Assembly: GCF_002086795.1 (NCBI RefSeq)
Contig: NZ_MVIM01000017.1
Location: 1-64,000 of the forward strand
Direction: 5' to 3'
DNA length: 64,000 nt
DNA from: Mycolicibacterium tusciae
Lineage (GTDB): Bacteria; Actinomycetota; Actinomycetes; Mycobacteriales; Mycobacteriaceae
A program made the translations under genes and the position numbers. Below, piece by piece: positions 50,688 through 58,817 of the stretch. Position 1 is the stretch's first letter; each line of letters opens with the position of its first letter. The notes under the pieces were generated by a model. That model was not told the origin of the DNA and searched no databases. It worked only from the letters and a program-made list of their open reading frames with translations.

Positions 50688-52220
50688 ATGATTATCGGGA
50701 TACCGCGCGAATCCCTGGCGGGTGAGACGCGGGTTGCCGCTACGCCGCAGACCGTCGGACAACTGCTCAAACTGGGCTACACGGTCGTCGTCGAGTCGGG
50801 CGCAGGCGCTGCGTCCAGCTTTGCCGATGCGGCCTACGTGGAGGCCGGCGCCAGTGTCGGCGACCCCTGGGCGGCCGACGTCGTCCTCAAGGTCAACGCT
50901 CCCCGGGACGATGAGGTCGACGAGATCGCCAAGTTGCGCGACGGCGCGACACTCGTGAGCCTGATCTCCCCGGCGCTGAACCCGGAACTGGTCGAGAAAC
51001 TGTCCGCCCGCCCCATCACGGTGCTGGCGATGGACGCCGTGCCGCGCATCTCGCGGGCGCAGTCGCTGGACGTGCTGTCGTCCATGGCGAACATCGCCGG
51101 ATACCGCGCGGTGGTCGAAGCCGCGCATAGCTTCGGCCGGTTCTTCACCGGGCAGGTGACCGCCGCGGGCAAGGTGCCGCCGGCCAAGGTGCTCGTGGTC
51201 GGCGCAGGGGTGGCCGGCCTGGCCGCCATCGGCGCGGCCGGCAGCCTCGGTGCGGTCGTCAAGGCCACCGACCCGCGGCCCGAGGTCGCCGATCAGGTGC
51301 GCTCCCTCGGCGGGGAGTACATGCCAGTCGATCCGGAGGCGGCCGAGGTCTCGGCGACCGGCTACGCCAAGGAGATGGGCGACGACTACAAGGCGCGCGA
51401 GGCCGCGCTGTACGCCGAGTTGGCCAAAGAGGTCGACATCATCATCACCACCGCGCTGATCCCGGGTAGGCCCGCGCCGCGCATCATCACCGCTGACATG
51501 GTCGCGTCGATGAAGCCGGGCAGCGTGCTCGTCGACATGGCGGCCGCCAACGGTGGCAACGTCGAGGGCACCGTCAAGGATCAGGCGATCGTCACCGACC
51601 ACGGCGTGACGATCATCGGCTACACCGATCTGGCGGGACGTCTGCCCGCCACCGCGTCACAGCTCTACGGCACCAACCTGGTGAACCTGCTCAAGCTGCT
51701 CACCCCGGAGAAGGACGGGCAGCTCACCCTGGACTTCGACGACGTCGTTCAGCGGTCGGTCACCGTGGTGCGCGACGGCGAGACCACATGGCCGCCTCCT
51801 CCGGTACAGGTGTCCGCGGCGCCCGCGGCTGCCGCCGCCGCACCGGTCGAGCACAAGCCGGCCAAGACGCCGATGACGACCCGACGCCGGCTGGGCATCA
51901 CCTTCGCGGCCGCGGCGGTGCTGTTCGCCCTCATTGCGCTGTCCCCCGCCGCGCTGCAGGTACACCTGACGGTGTTCGCGCTGGCGATCGTCATCGGCTA
52001 CTACGTGATCGGCAACGTGCACCACGCGCTGCACACGCCGCTGATGTCGGTAACCAACGCGATCTCGGGGATCATCGTCGTCGGCGCGCTGCTGCAGATC
52101 GGCCACGGCAACGGCGTCATCACCGGGATCGCATTCGTGGCCATCCTGCTCGCCAGCATCAACGTTTTCGGTGGCTTCGCGGTGACGCGTCGCATGTTGT
52201 CCATGTTCTCGAGGAGCTAG
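50688..52220 (+). CDS. pntA: NAD(P) transhydrogenase alpha subunit, fused PntAA-PntAB
   Basis: A 510-residue protein. Residues 1 to about 370 form the NAD(H)-binding domain I (VLVVGAGVAGLAAIGAAGSLGAVVKATDPRPEVADQVRSLGGEY), then a Pro/Ala-rich linker (about 365-395) and membrane helices (LGITFAAAAVLFALIALSPAALQVHLTVFALAIVIGYYVIG). In M. tuberculosis, as I recall, these parts are separate genes (pntAa, pntAb); here they are one. It couples hydride transfer from NADH to NADP with proton movement. It lies 6 nt upstream of pntB. Confidence 0.94.
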   Translation: MIIGIPRESLAGETRVAATPQTVGQLLKLGYTVVVESGAGAASSFADAAYVEAGASVGDPWAADVVLKVNAPRDDEVDEIAKLRDGATLVSLISPALNPELVEKLSARPITVLAMDAVPRISRAQSLDVLSSMANIAGYRAVVEAAHSFGRFFTGQVTAAGKVPPAKVLVVGAGVAGLAAIGAAGSLGAVVKATDPRPEVADQVRSLGGEYMPVDPEAAEVSATGYAKEMGDDYKAREAALYAELAKEVDIIITTALIPGRPAPRIITADMVASMKPGSVLVDMAAANGGNVEGTVKDQAIVTDHGVTIIGYTDLAGRLPATASQLYGTNLVNLLKLLTPEKDGQLTLDFDDVVQRSVTVVRDGETTWPPPPVQVSAAPAAAAAAPVEHKPAKTPMTTRRRLGITFAAAAVLFALIALSPAALQVHLTVFALAIVIGYYVIGNVHHALHTPLMSVTNAISGIIVVGALLQIGHGNGVITGIAFVAILLASINVFGGFAVTRRMLSMFSRS

Positions 52221-52226
52221 ATCGTC

Positions 52227-53672
52227 ATGTTCACCATTGAGACTGCCGCCACCGCGGCCTACGTCGTCGCCGCGCTGTTGTTCATCCTGGCGCTTGCTGG
52301 CCTGTCCAAGCACGAGACATCAAGGGCGGGAAACAGTTTCGGCATCGCCGGGATGGCCGTCGCGCTACTCGCGACCATCGCGCTGGCGCTCGCCCGCCAC
52401 ATCGAACCCTTGGGTCTGGGCCTGCTCGTCGTCGCCATGGTCATCGGAGCGGTGATCGGGCTGTGGCGGGCGAAGATCGTCGAGATGACGGGCATGCCCG
52501 AGTTGATCGCGCTGCTGCACTCATTCGTCGGCCTGGCCGCCGTGCTGGTCGGCTGGAACGGCTACCTACACGTCGAGGGTGACGCCACCGGCGCTGAGGC
52601 GGTGCAGCTCGGCACCGAGGGAATGCTGGGCATTCACTCCGCCGAGGTCGTCATCGGTGTTTTCATCGGGGCGGTGACGTTCACCGGTTCGGTCGTCGCC
52701 AACCTGAAGTTGTCGGCCCGGATGAAGTCCGCGCCGATGATGCTGCCCGGCAAGAACGTCCTCAACGTCGGCGCGCTGGTGGTGTTCGCCGCGCTCACCG
52801 TGTGGTTCGTGATCGACCCGCAGCTGTGGCTGCTCATCGTGGTCACGGTGCTGGCGCTGCTCCTGGGCTGGCATCTGGTTGCGTCGATCGGCGGCGGCGA
52901 CATGCCCGTGGTGGTGTCGATGCTCAACAGCTATTCGGGCTGGGCCGCCGCAGCGTCGGGCTTCCTGCTGGGCAACGACCTGCTCATCGTCACCGGCGCG
53001 CTGGTCGGCTCCTCCGGCGCCTACCTGTCCTACATCATGTGCAAGGCCATGAACCGGTCGTTCATCTCGGTGATCGCAGGCGGCTTCGGTATCGAAGCCG
53101 GCCCGGCGGATGACAAGGATTACGGCACCCACCGCGAGATCGACGCCGACAGCGCGGCCGAACTCCTCGCCTCGGCGAGTTCTGTGATCATCACGCCCGG
53201 CTACGGCATGGCCGTCGCGCAGGCCCAGTACGGTGTCGCGGACCTGACCCGGAAGCTGCGCGACCGCGGCGTCAACGTCCGGTTCGGCATCCACCCCGTT
53301 GCGGGACGCCTGCCCGGCCACATGAACGTGCTGCTGGCCGAGGCCAAGGTGCCCTACGACATCGTGCTCGAGATGGACGAGATCAACGACGACTTCAGTG
53401 ACACCGACGTCGTCCTGGTCATCGGCGCCAACGACACCGTCAACCCGGCGGCCTCCGAGGATCCGAGCAGCCCGATCGCCGGTATGCCGGTGCTGACGGT
53501 GTGGAACGCCAACAACGTCATCGTGTTCAAACGATCGATGGCATCGGGCTACGCGGGCGTGCAGAACCCGCTGTTCTTCCGAGAGAACACCCAGATGCTG
53601 TTCGGCGACGCCAAGGACCGGGTGGATGCCATCAACGCTGCACTCTCGGAATCGGTTTCCGCCGGCCACTAG
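52227..53672 (+). CDS. pntB: NAD(P) transhydrogenase beta subunit
   Basis: A 481-residue protein: membrane domain with about nine helices (residues 1-270) followed by the NADP(H)-binding domain III. Marks: VIITPGYGMAVAQAQYGVADLTRKL, VNVRFGIHPVAGRLPGHMNVLLAEAKVPYDIV, and VLVIGANDTVNPAASEDPSSPIAGMPVLTVWNA. Together with PntA it forms the proton-pumping transhydrogenase that supplies NADPH. Confidence 0.96.
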   Translation: MFTIETAATAAYVVAALLFILALAGLSKHETSRAGNSFGIAGMAVALLATIALALARHIEPLGLGLLVVAMVIGAVIGLWRAKIVEMTGMPELIALLHSFVGLAAVLVGWNGYLHVEGDATGAEAVQLGTEGMLGIHSAEVVIGVFIGAVTFTGSVVANLKLSARMKSAPMMLPGKNVLNVGALVVFAALTVWFVIDPQLWLLIVVTVLALLLGWHLVASIGGGDMPVVVSMLNSYSGWAAAASGFLLGNDLLIVTGALVGSSGAYLSYIMCKAMNRSFISVIAGGFGIEAGPADDKDYGTHREIDADSAAELLASASSVIITPGYGMAVAQAQYGVADLTRKLRDRGVNVRFGIHPVAGRLPGHMNVLLAEAKVPYDIVLEMDEINDDFSDTDVVLVIGANDTVNPAASEDPSSPIAGMPVLTVWNANNVIVFKRSMASGYAGVQNPLFFRENTQMLFGDAKDRVDAINAALSESVSAGH

Positions 53673-53727
53673 GTACCGGCGTTGGCGCCCCGCAGGCTGA
53701 TCCGGCAGTGCCGATTAGAGTCCGCGT

Positions 53728-54867
53728 ATGCCCGTAGACCGGTTGTTGCCCACCCAGGAAGCCAACGAGCTGATCGCGCTCACCCGCGAGATCGCCGACA
53801 AGGTTCTCGATCCGGTGGTGGACACCCATGAGAAGGACGAGACCTATCCCGACGGGGTGTTCCCCGCCCTCGGCGCGGCGGGATTGTTGAGCCTTCCGCA
53901 GCCCGAGCAGTGGGGCGGCGGCGGGCAACCGTTCGAGGTGTACCTGCAGGTGCTCGAGGAACTGGCAGCGCGGTGGGCGGCCGTCGCGGTCGCGGTCAGC
54001 GTGCACAGCCTGTCGTCGCATCCGCTGCTGATGTTCGGTACCGAGGAACAGAAGCAACGCTGGCTTCCGGACATGCTGTCCGGCAGCCAGATCGGGGCCT
54101 ACAGCCTGTCGGAGCCGCAGGCGGGCTCCGATGCTGCGGCGCTGCGGTGTGCCGCCAAATCCGATGACGACAGCTACGTGCTCAACGGTTCAAAATCCTG
54201 GATCACCCACGGCGGGGTCGCCGACTTCTACACGTTGTTCGCGCGGACCGGCGAAGGGTCAAGGGGCATTTCGTGTTTCCTGGTACCCGGCGATCTGCCC
54301 GGGCTCAGCTTCGGCAAGCCCGAGGAGAAGATGGGGTTGCATGCCGTCCCGACCACCTCTGCGTTCTACGACAACGCGCGCATCGGGGCGGACCGTCGTA
54401 TCGGTGCGGATGGCCAGGGGCTGCAGATCGCGTTCAGCGCGCTGGACTCAGGCCGGCTGGGCATCGCCGCGGTGGCCACCGGGCTGGCGCAGGCGGCGCT
54501 GGACGAAGCGGTGCGTTATGCGAACGAGCGAACAACGTTCGGCCGCAAGATCATCGATCATCAGGGGCTGGGATTTCTGTTGGCGGACATGAGCGCGGCG
54601 GTGGTCAGCGCACGGGCGACATACCTCGACGCCGCGCGTCGTCGCGATCTGAACCTCCCGTACTCGGCGCAGGCCAGTGTGGCCAAGCTGGTCGCCACGG
54701 ACGCGGCGATGAAGGTGACCACCGATGCCGTGCAGGTGTTCGGCGGCGCCGGGTACACGCGCGACTATCGCGTCGAGCGGTACATGCGAGAGGCCAAGAT
54801 CATGCAGATCTTCGAAGGCACCAACCAGATTCAGCGCCTTGTCATAGCTCGCGGCCTTACGACCTGA
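53728..54867 (+). CDS. Acyl-CoA dehydrogenase
   Basis: A 379-residue flavoenzyme of beta-oxidation: GAYSLSEPQAGSDAAALRC and KSWITHGGVADFYTLFARTG (FAD and acyl-CoA contacts), AVQVFGGAGYTRDYRVERYMREAKIMQIFEGTNQIQRLV with the catalytic Glu in MQIFEGT. A different gene (58818) is the better match to fadE2, so no symbol is given. The last codons lie inside a 37-bp repeat that recurs downstream (54983). Confidence 0.93.
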   Translation: MPVDRLLPTQEANELIALTREIADKVLDPVVDTHEKDETYPDGVFPALGAAGLLSLPQPEQWGGGGQPFEVYLQVLEELAARWAAVAVAVSVHSLSSHPLLMFGTEEQKQRWLPDMLSGSQIGAYSLSEPQAGSDAAALRCAAKSDDDSYVLNGSKSWITHGGVADFYTLFARTGEGSRGISCFLVPGDLPGLSFGKPEEKMGLHAVPTTSAFYDNARIGADRRIGADGQGLQIAFSALDSGRLGIAAVATGLAQAALDEAVRYANERTTFGRKIIDHQGLGFLLADMSAAVVSARATYLDAARRRDLNLPYSAQASVAKLVATDAAMKVTTDAVQVFGGAGYTRDYRVERYMREAKIMQIFEGTNQIQRLVIARGLTT

Positions 54868-54873
54868 GTCGTA
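54837..54873 (+). repeat. Hairpin repeat at acyl-CoA dehydrogenase 3' end, copy 1
   Basis: A 37-base unit begins CCTTGTCATAGCTCGCGG and ends TACGAC-CTGA-GTCGTA, a perfect six-pair hairpin with a four-base loop. The gene's stop codon lies in the loop. A second copy (two substitutions) lies at 54983-55019. The hairpin may terminate transcription. Confidence 0.65.
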
Positions 54874-54982
54874 CACGGGGTGGTCCCGCCATCGAAATCA
54901 AGTCGAACTTTCGCTGCAAATCGTTGAAACCGATGACCTAGCCGCGGCGAGGCCGCTACTTGCTCGTTGCGCAGCTGCGTGA

Positions 54983-55019
54983 CCTTGTCATAGCTAGCGG
55001 CCTGACGACCTGAGTCGTA
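54983..55019 (+). repeat. Hairpin repeat, copy 2
   Basis: The second copy of the 37-base unit, 146 bp downstream in the same orientation, with two substitutions. It keeps the ACGAC-CTGA-GTCGT hairpin. It lies 11 nt from the end of the convergent DUF3592 gene, so copy 2 is well placed as a bidirectional terminator. The spacer 54874-54982 has no plausible gene. Confidence 0.65.
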
Positions 55020-55030
55020 GGGCCAGCCCC

Positions 55031-55525
55031 TCACCACGCAGTGCGCTGGCGTGCGGCCTTACCCCTTCTCCGGTGAACGATCACCGCGCCGATGACCGCA
55101 CCCACCATGACGACCAGTCCCAAGAACGCGCCCACGATGAAGACGAGGGCCATGATGATCTCCGAATCACTACCCGCCTCAATGGCGTACGACGGGTCGG
55201 ACGGGTCGTAAGTGATCTCGACTTGGTCACCGACATCGGGGTTGTTGCCCGTGAACCAGACGATCTCGGCGCTGACTGGTGTGCCACCGTCGGACGTGAA
55301 CTCGACGGTGACGGTGTCGGTGAAGGCCGCCACGTCGGTGACGGTTGCCGTGGTCGTCACGCCATAGGAGTCGAGATAGCTGTTGGACCAGTAGCCCGCA
55401 TACGCGATACCACCGAAGATCAGCGAGCCGATCAGGCTGACGCCGGCCACGCACCAGAGCAGCACGGCCCACACCGCTGACGGCCCGGCGGGCGGGCCGT
55501 ACGGCGACCATTGCGTGGGCTCCAT
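55031..55525 (-). CDS. DUF3592 membrane protein
   Basis: A 164-residue protein from the Met at 55525 (an earlier Met at 55543 is possible). Proline-rich start (EPTQWSPYGPPAGPSAV), helix VWAVLLWCVAGVSLIGSLIFGGIAYAGY, an exported beta domain with TTATVTDV, VTVEFTSDGGTPVSAEI and the DUF3592 mark NNPDVGDQVEITYDPSDPSYA, then helix IIMALVFIVGAFLGLVVMVGAVIGAVIV and a basic tail. Function unknown. Confidence 0.82.
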   Translation of the reverse strand: MEPTQWSPYGPPAGPSAVWAVLLWCVAGVSLIGSLIFGGIAYAGYWSNSYLDSYGVTTTATVTDVAAFTDTVTVEFTSDGGTPVSAEIVWFTGNNPDVGDQVEITYDPSDPSYAIEAGSDSEIIMALVFIVGAFLGLVVMVGAVIGAVIVHRRRGKAARQRTAW

Positions 55526-55561
55526 CGCTATATGGTGGCGCACAATTCGCGAGGGACCAGC

Positions 55562-56461
55562 CTATTGGATGAATTCGGTTATGGCGTTCACGAATTCGCC
55601 TGGCGCCTCGACCATCGGGCTGTGCCCCGAGCCTCGGATGACGACCGGCGTCAGCCCCGCCTCGCGGTAGCGCTCGACGTTGGTCGCTGTCGGCGTCAAA
55701 ACGTCGCGCTCACCCCAGACGACCAGCACCGGCTGCTCGAGGCGGGCGATGCGGTCCACCGCCGCGGGCGCGCCGCCCTGGCCGCGGGCATGACACAGCC
55801 CCGAGTGTGTCAACTGCTCCAGCGATCGGTGAGCCAGTGACGGCACCGCGAAATCGGTGGCGAAGCCCGTCTGCAACGCGCTGTCGCTGATCGCATCCAC
55901 GGGGCGCAGCCTGTCGATGGCCTGTCCGATGATCGGCGCGCAGGCCAATCCGGCCAGCGCGGGCATCTGCGCGAGGCTCATTTCGGCGGGGGTATCGGAG
56001 ATCACCACTCGCTCAACACGTTCGGGATCGTGCCCGGCGAGCGCCAGCGCCACGAACCCGCCCATCGAATGTCCCACCAGGACGGCGTGGCGCACCTCGA
56101 GGGCATCGAGCGCCTTGCGCACGGCGTCGGCCTGGCTTTCGACGCGGTAACTCTCGGCGTTGCGGGGTGCCTCTGACCCACCGTGGCCGACGAGATCGAT
56201 GGCGATCACGCGTTGCGCGGGCAATGCCGCCGCGACGCGATCCCACCACTGGACCGACGCCGAATAGCCGTGCAACAAAACGACTGCGCGATCACCAGGC
56301 GGGCCGAACTCCTTGACGTTGAGGTCCGGGCCTTCGAGTTCGATGACCCGCCCGCCGTCGAACGCCTGAGCCTGACGTGTCGCCCTGGCTACCAGGAATG
56401 CGTTCACCACCAGCGCGGCGACCACGACGACGATCGCGATCACGCCGATTCGCCACTTCAT
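55562..56461 (-). CDS. Membrane-anchored alpha/beta-hydrolase
   Basis: A 299-residue hydrolase with an N-terminal anchor (KWRIGVIAIVVVVAALVVNAFLVA). Oxyanion region VVLLHGYSASVQWWDRV, nucleophile elbow VGHSMGGFVALALAG, acid VVWGERDVLTP and His in IRGSGHSPMVEAP. Probably faces outside the membrane; the substrate is unknown. Confidence 0.88.
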   Translation of the reverse strand: MKWRIGVIAIVVVVAALVVNAFLVARATRQAQAFDGGRVIELEGPDLNVKEFGPPGDRAVVLLHGYSASVQWWDRVAAALPAQRVIAIDLVGHGGSEAPRNAESYRVESQADAVRKALDALEVRHAVLVGHSMGGFVALALAGHDPERVERVVISDTPAEMSLAQMPALAGLACAPIIGQAIDRLRPVDAISDSALQTGFATDFAVPSLAHRSLEQLTHSGLCHARGQGGAPAAVDRIARLEQPVLVVWGERDVLTPTATNVERYREAGLTPVVIRGSGHSPMVEAPGEFVNAITEFIQ

Positions 56462-56506
56462 CCGTCGGACGCTACCGCTGGGGCTGCATTGCGCGCCAAC
56501 GGTTTT

Positions 56507-57688
56507 TCAGCTGATGGGTTCCGGCGGCGATGTCGCGGTCACCCGCGTGCCGTGACCAGCCGCGGAGTCGATCTCCATCGAACCGCCCATCGCGTCGAAT
56601 CGCGCCAGCAGCGACCCGAGGCCGATATGTCCGTCGGCGACATAGCTTTCGACGCTCGCAGGGTCGAAGCCCGTCCCGTCGTCGGTAATGGTCAACACCA
56701 CCCTGTCCCGGTGCCGCGACAGGCTCACCCTGACGTTGCTCGCGCGCGCATGCTTGCCGATGTTGTTCAGCAGTTCTCGCGCCGCCCGGTACAGCAGCTG
56801 CTGCGACTCGGGCTTTCCGACGTCCTCCAGGTCGGCCTCCACGGCGCCATCGGAGCGAGCCTGGAACTGCCGCAGCAGTTCTCGCACGGCCTCCGTCAGC
56901 CCGAGCTGAGCAAGCACCTGGGGATGCAGCTCGGTCACTGTCGACCGCAGCGCGGCGGCCGTCTGCTGTAGGGCGGCGTGCACGGCCTCCAGCGCAGGAT
57001 CGCCGGTGCGCTCGCGGACCTCGTCGAGGTCGAGGCGGGCCGCCAGCAACGTCTGCAGCGGGCCGTCGTGCAGATGCTCGGCGACCTCCCGGTTGTGCCG
57101 CTCATCGGCCTGCATCGCCTCGGACACCAGCTGCCGACGGACCTCCTGCAGCCTCGTGACACGCGCCCGGCGCGACACCAGCACCACACACAGCGCCGTG
57201 GTGGCCGCCGCTGCCCAGAGTAGAAACCCGAAGTGCGAGTAGACGATGTCCGGCATGCCGACGGTGTCGTCGCGCTTGGAATACACGATCCACACCCCGA
57301 GATAGCACAGTGCGGTGCCGGTGCCGAGGATCGCGGTGCGCCACGGCCGGTCCTGAAAGGCGATCGCGACCGGCAGCAGGAAGAAGACCGGCAGCAGGGC
57401 CGCCGTCGCTCCCCCGGACACCAGGCACAGCAGCACGACGACGAGAACATCGAAGGTGGTCGAGGTCCAGTCCGCCCAGCGCGGCACCGGACCGCGCAGC
57501 ACCACGACGAGCCACACCACGGCGGCAGCCGCGTAGATCCCCAGCACCACCTCGTACACGCCGGGCAGCCAGTGGTCGACGTCCCACGTCCACACCAACA
57601 GCGCGATCAGCGCGATCAACGGCAGCCGGAGGAGCGCGCTGACGCGCACGGGTTCTGCCGTGAGGTATCGGGCGATGCGGTCGAGCAA
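56507..57688 (-). CDS. Sensor histidine kinase (NarL-type partner, HisKA_3)
   Basis: A 393-residue kinase with about six N-terminal helices and no large extracytoplasmic domain. The phosphoacceptor region reads HNREVAEHLHDGPLQTLLAARLDLDEV (His in HLHDG); the ATPase part has QQLLYRAARELLNNIGKHARASNVRVSL and the G-box ITDDGTGFDP and HIGLGSL. It starts 2 nt after the stop of the response-regulator gene. The signal is unknown. Confidence 0.9.
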   Translation of the reverse strand: MLDRIARYLTAEPVRVSALLRLPLIALIALLVWTWDVDHWLPGVYEVVLGIYAAAAVVWLVVVLRGPVPRWADWTSTTFDVLVVVLLCLVSGGATAALLPVFFLLPVAIAFQDRPWRTAILGTGTALCYLGVWIVYSKRDDTVGMPDIVYSHFGFLLWAAAATTALCVVLVSRRARVTRLQEVRRQLVSEAMQADERHNREVAEHLHDGPLQTLLAARLDLDEVRERTGDPALEAVHAALQQTAAALRSTVTELHPQVLAQLGLTEAVRELLRQFQARSDGAVEADLEDVGKPESQQLLYRAARELLNNIGKHARASNVRVSLSRHRDRVVLTITDDGTGFDPASVESYVADGHIGLGSLLARFDAMGGSMEIDSAAGHGTRVTATSPPEPIS

Positions 57689-57690
57689 AG

Positions 57691-58344
57691 CTAGTCCAGC
57701 AGTTTGCGGCGCATCGCCTCGGCCACGGCCGCGGCGCGGTCGTTGACGCCGAGTTTCTCGTAGAGGCGCTGCACGTGGGTCTTCACGGTCGACGGCGCGA
57801 GGAACAATTCCTTGGCCATCGCGGGGATGCTGCCGCCCGCGGCGATCAGCTTGAGCACTTCGCGTTCACGCGGACTGAGCACCGGTCCTTCGGGCTCGGC
57901 GCGCTTACGTATCTCACCGGCCAGGCCGGCGGCGAGGCTGGGTGCCACGACGTCACGGCCCTTCGCGCAGTCCAGCACCGCGTTCACGAGTTCGGAGCGG
58001 CTCGACTCCTTGGGCAGGAATCCGGCCGCACCCTCCTGTAGCGCACGGAAGACGATCGCCGACTCGTCGTGCGCCGAGATCAGCAGGACGCGGGTCGGCA
58101 GGTCGTCGCGCACCACCGCGGCGGCGACTTCGGCGCCGTCCATCCCCGGCATGCGGTAGTCCAGCAGCGCGACCTGGGGCTGATGCCTACGGATCGCCTC
58201 GAGTGCCGAAACGCCGTCGTCGGCCTCGGCGACCACCTCGATCGACCCGCTGGATATCAGCGCACGGACGACTCCGTCGCGAAACATCGGATGGTCGTCA
58301 CCCACCACGACTCGCACTTTTTCGCTGGTCAGGCCTGTCGACAC
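57691..58344 (-). CDS. NarL/FixJ-family response regulator
   Basis: A 217-residue regulator from a GTG at 58344. The receiver domain has VVVGDDHPMFRDGVVRAL (acidic pocket), the phosphoacceptor Asp in VALLDYRMPGMDG, and the switch residues ISAHDESA and FLPKESSR; the HTH is LSPREREVLKLIAAGGSIPAMAKELFLAPSTVKTHVQRLYEKLGV. An ATG at 58380 gives 12 more residues and forms an ATGA overlap with the preceding DUF1348 gene. It partners the downstream histidine kinase. Confidence 0.9.
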   Translation of the reverse strand: MSTGLTSEKVRVVVGDDHPMFRDGVVRALISSGSIEVVAEADDGVSALEAIRRHQPQVALLDYRMPGMDGAEVAAAVVRDDLPTRVLLISAHDESAIVFRALQEGAAGFLPKESSRSELVNAVLDCAKGRDVVAPSLAAGLAGEIRKRAEPEGPVLSPREREVLKLIAAGGSIPAMAKELFLAPSTVKTHVQRLYEKLGVNDRAAAVAEAMRRKLLD

Positions 58345-58376
58345 AGCTGCCAGCTTCGCACAGCCACCTGCGTTGT

Positions 58377-58751
58377 TCATCCGAATGAACGACACGCGTT
58401 CACTCGGCGGCGTGCGATTCTCGGCGCGTGTAACGCCATTGCCCGGTACCACTGGCCGCCGATGTCGCGGCATTCGTACTGAAACCGTACGGCGATGCGG
58501 TTGTCGTGGAAATCCCACAGGCTTCTGCGCAGGACGTAGTCGAGCTCGCGCTGCCACTTCTGTGTCAGGAACGCGACGATCTCGGCGCGGCCGACGACGT
58601 GCACGTCACGGTTGCGCCACTCTGAATCGGGCGTATAGGCCAGGCTGACGCGCTCGGGATCGCGCCTGTTCCAGGCGTCCTCAGCGGCGTGCACCTTCTG
58701 GACGGCGGTCTCGAGAGTGAACGGCGGAAACGGCGGACGGCTTTCGGTCAT
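58377..58751 (-). pseudogene. DUF1348 (NTF2-like) protein, degraded C-terminus
   Basis: 124 residues. The N-terminal part fits DUF1348: FTLETAVQKVHAAEDAWNRRDPERVSLAYTPDSEWRNRDVHVVGRAEIVAFLTQKWQRELDYVLRRSLWDFHDNRIAVRFQYECRDIGGQWYR. Members normally continue with an SYGNENWEF-type segment and a final strand to roughly 150 residues. Here the frame instead reads AMALHAPRIARRRVNACRSFG and stops, so a deletion or frameshift has removed the end. It may be non-functional; the gene shares a divergent promoter with fadE2. Confidence 0.65.
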
Positions 58752-58817
58752 GTCCTGTTATACGTGTCATACACTGCCGCGATTTCCGTATTTCCCGGGT
58801 GTCATATCGTGACTGTC

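Noticed and set aside
53728..54867. Naming this acyl-CoA dehydrogenase fadE2
   Set aside because: The gene at 58818 lies beside ptpB, the recalled fadE2 neighbour, and is closer in length to FadE2; this one keeps no symbol.
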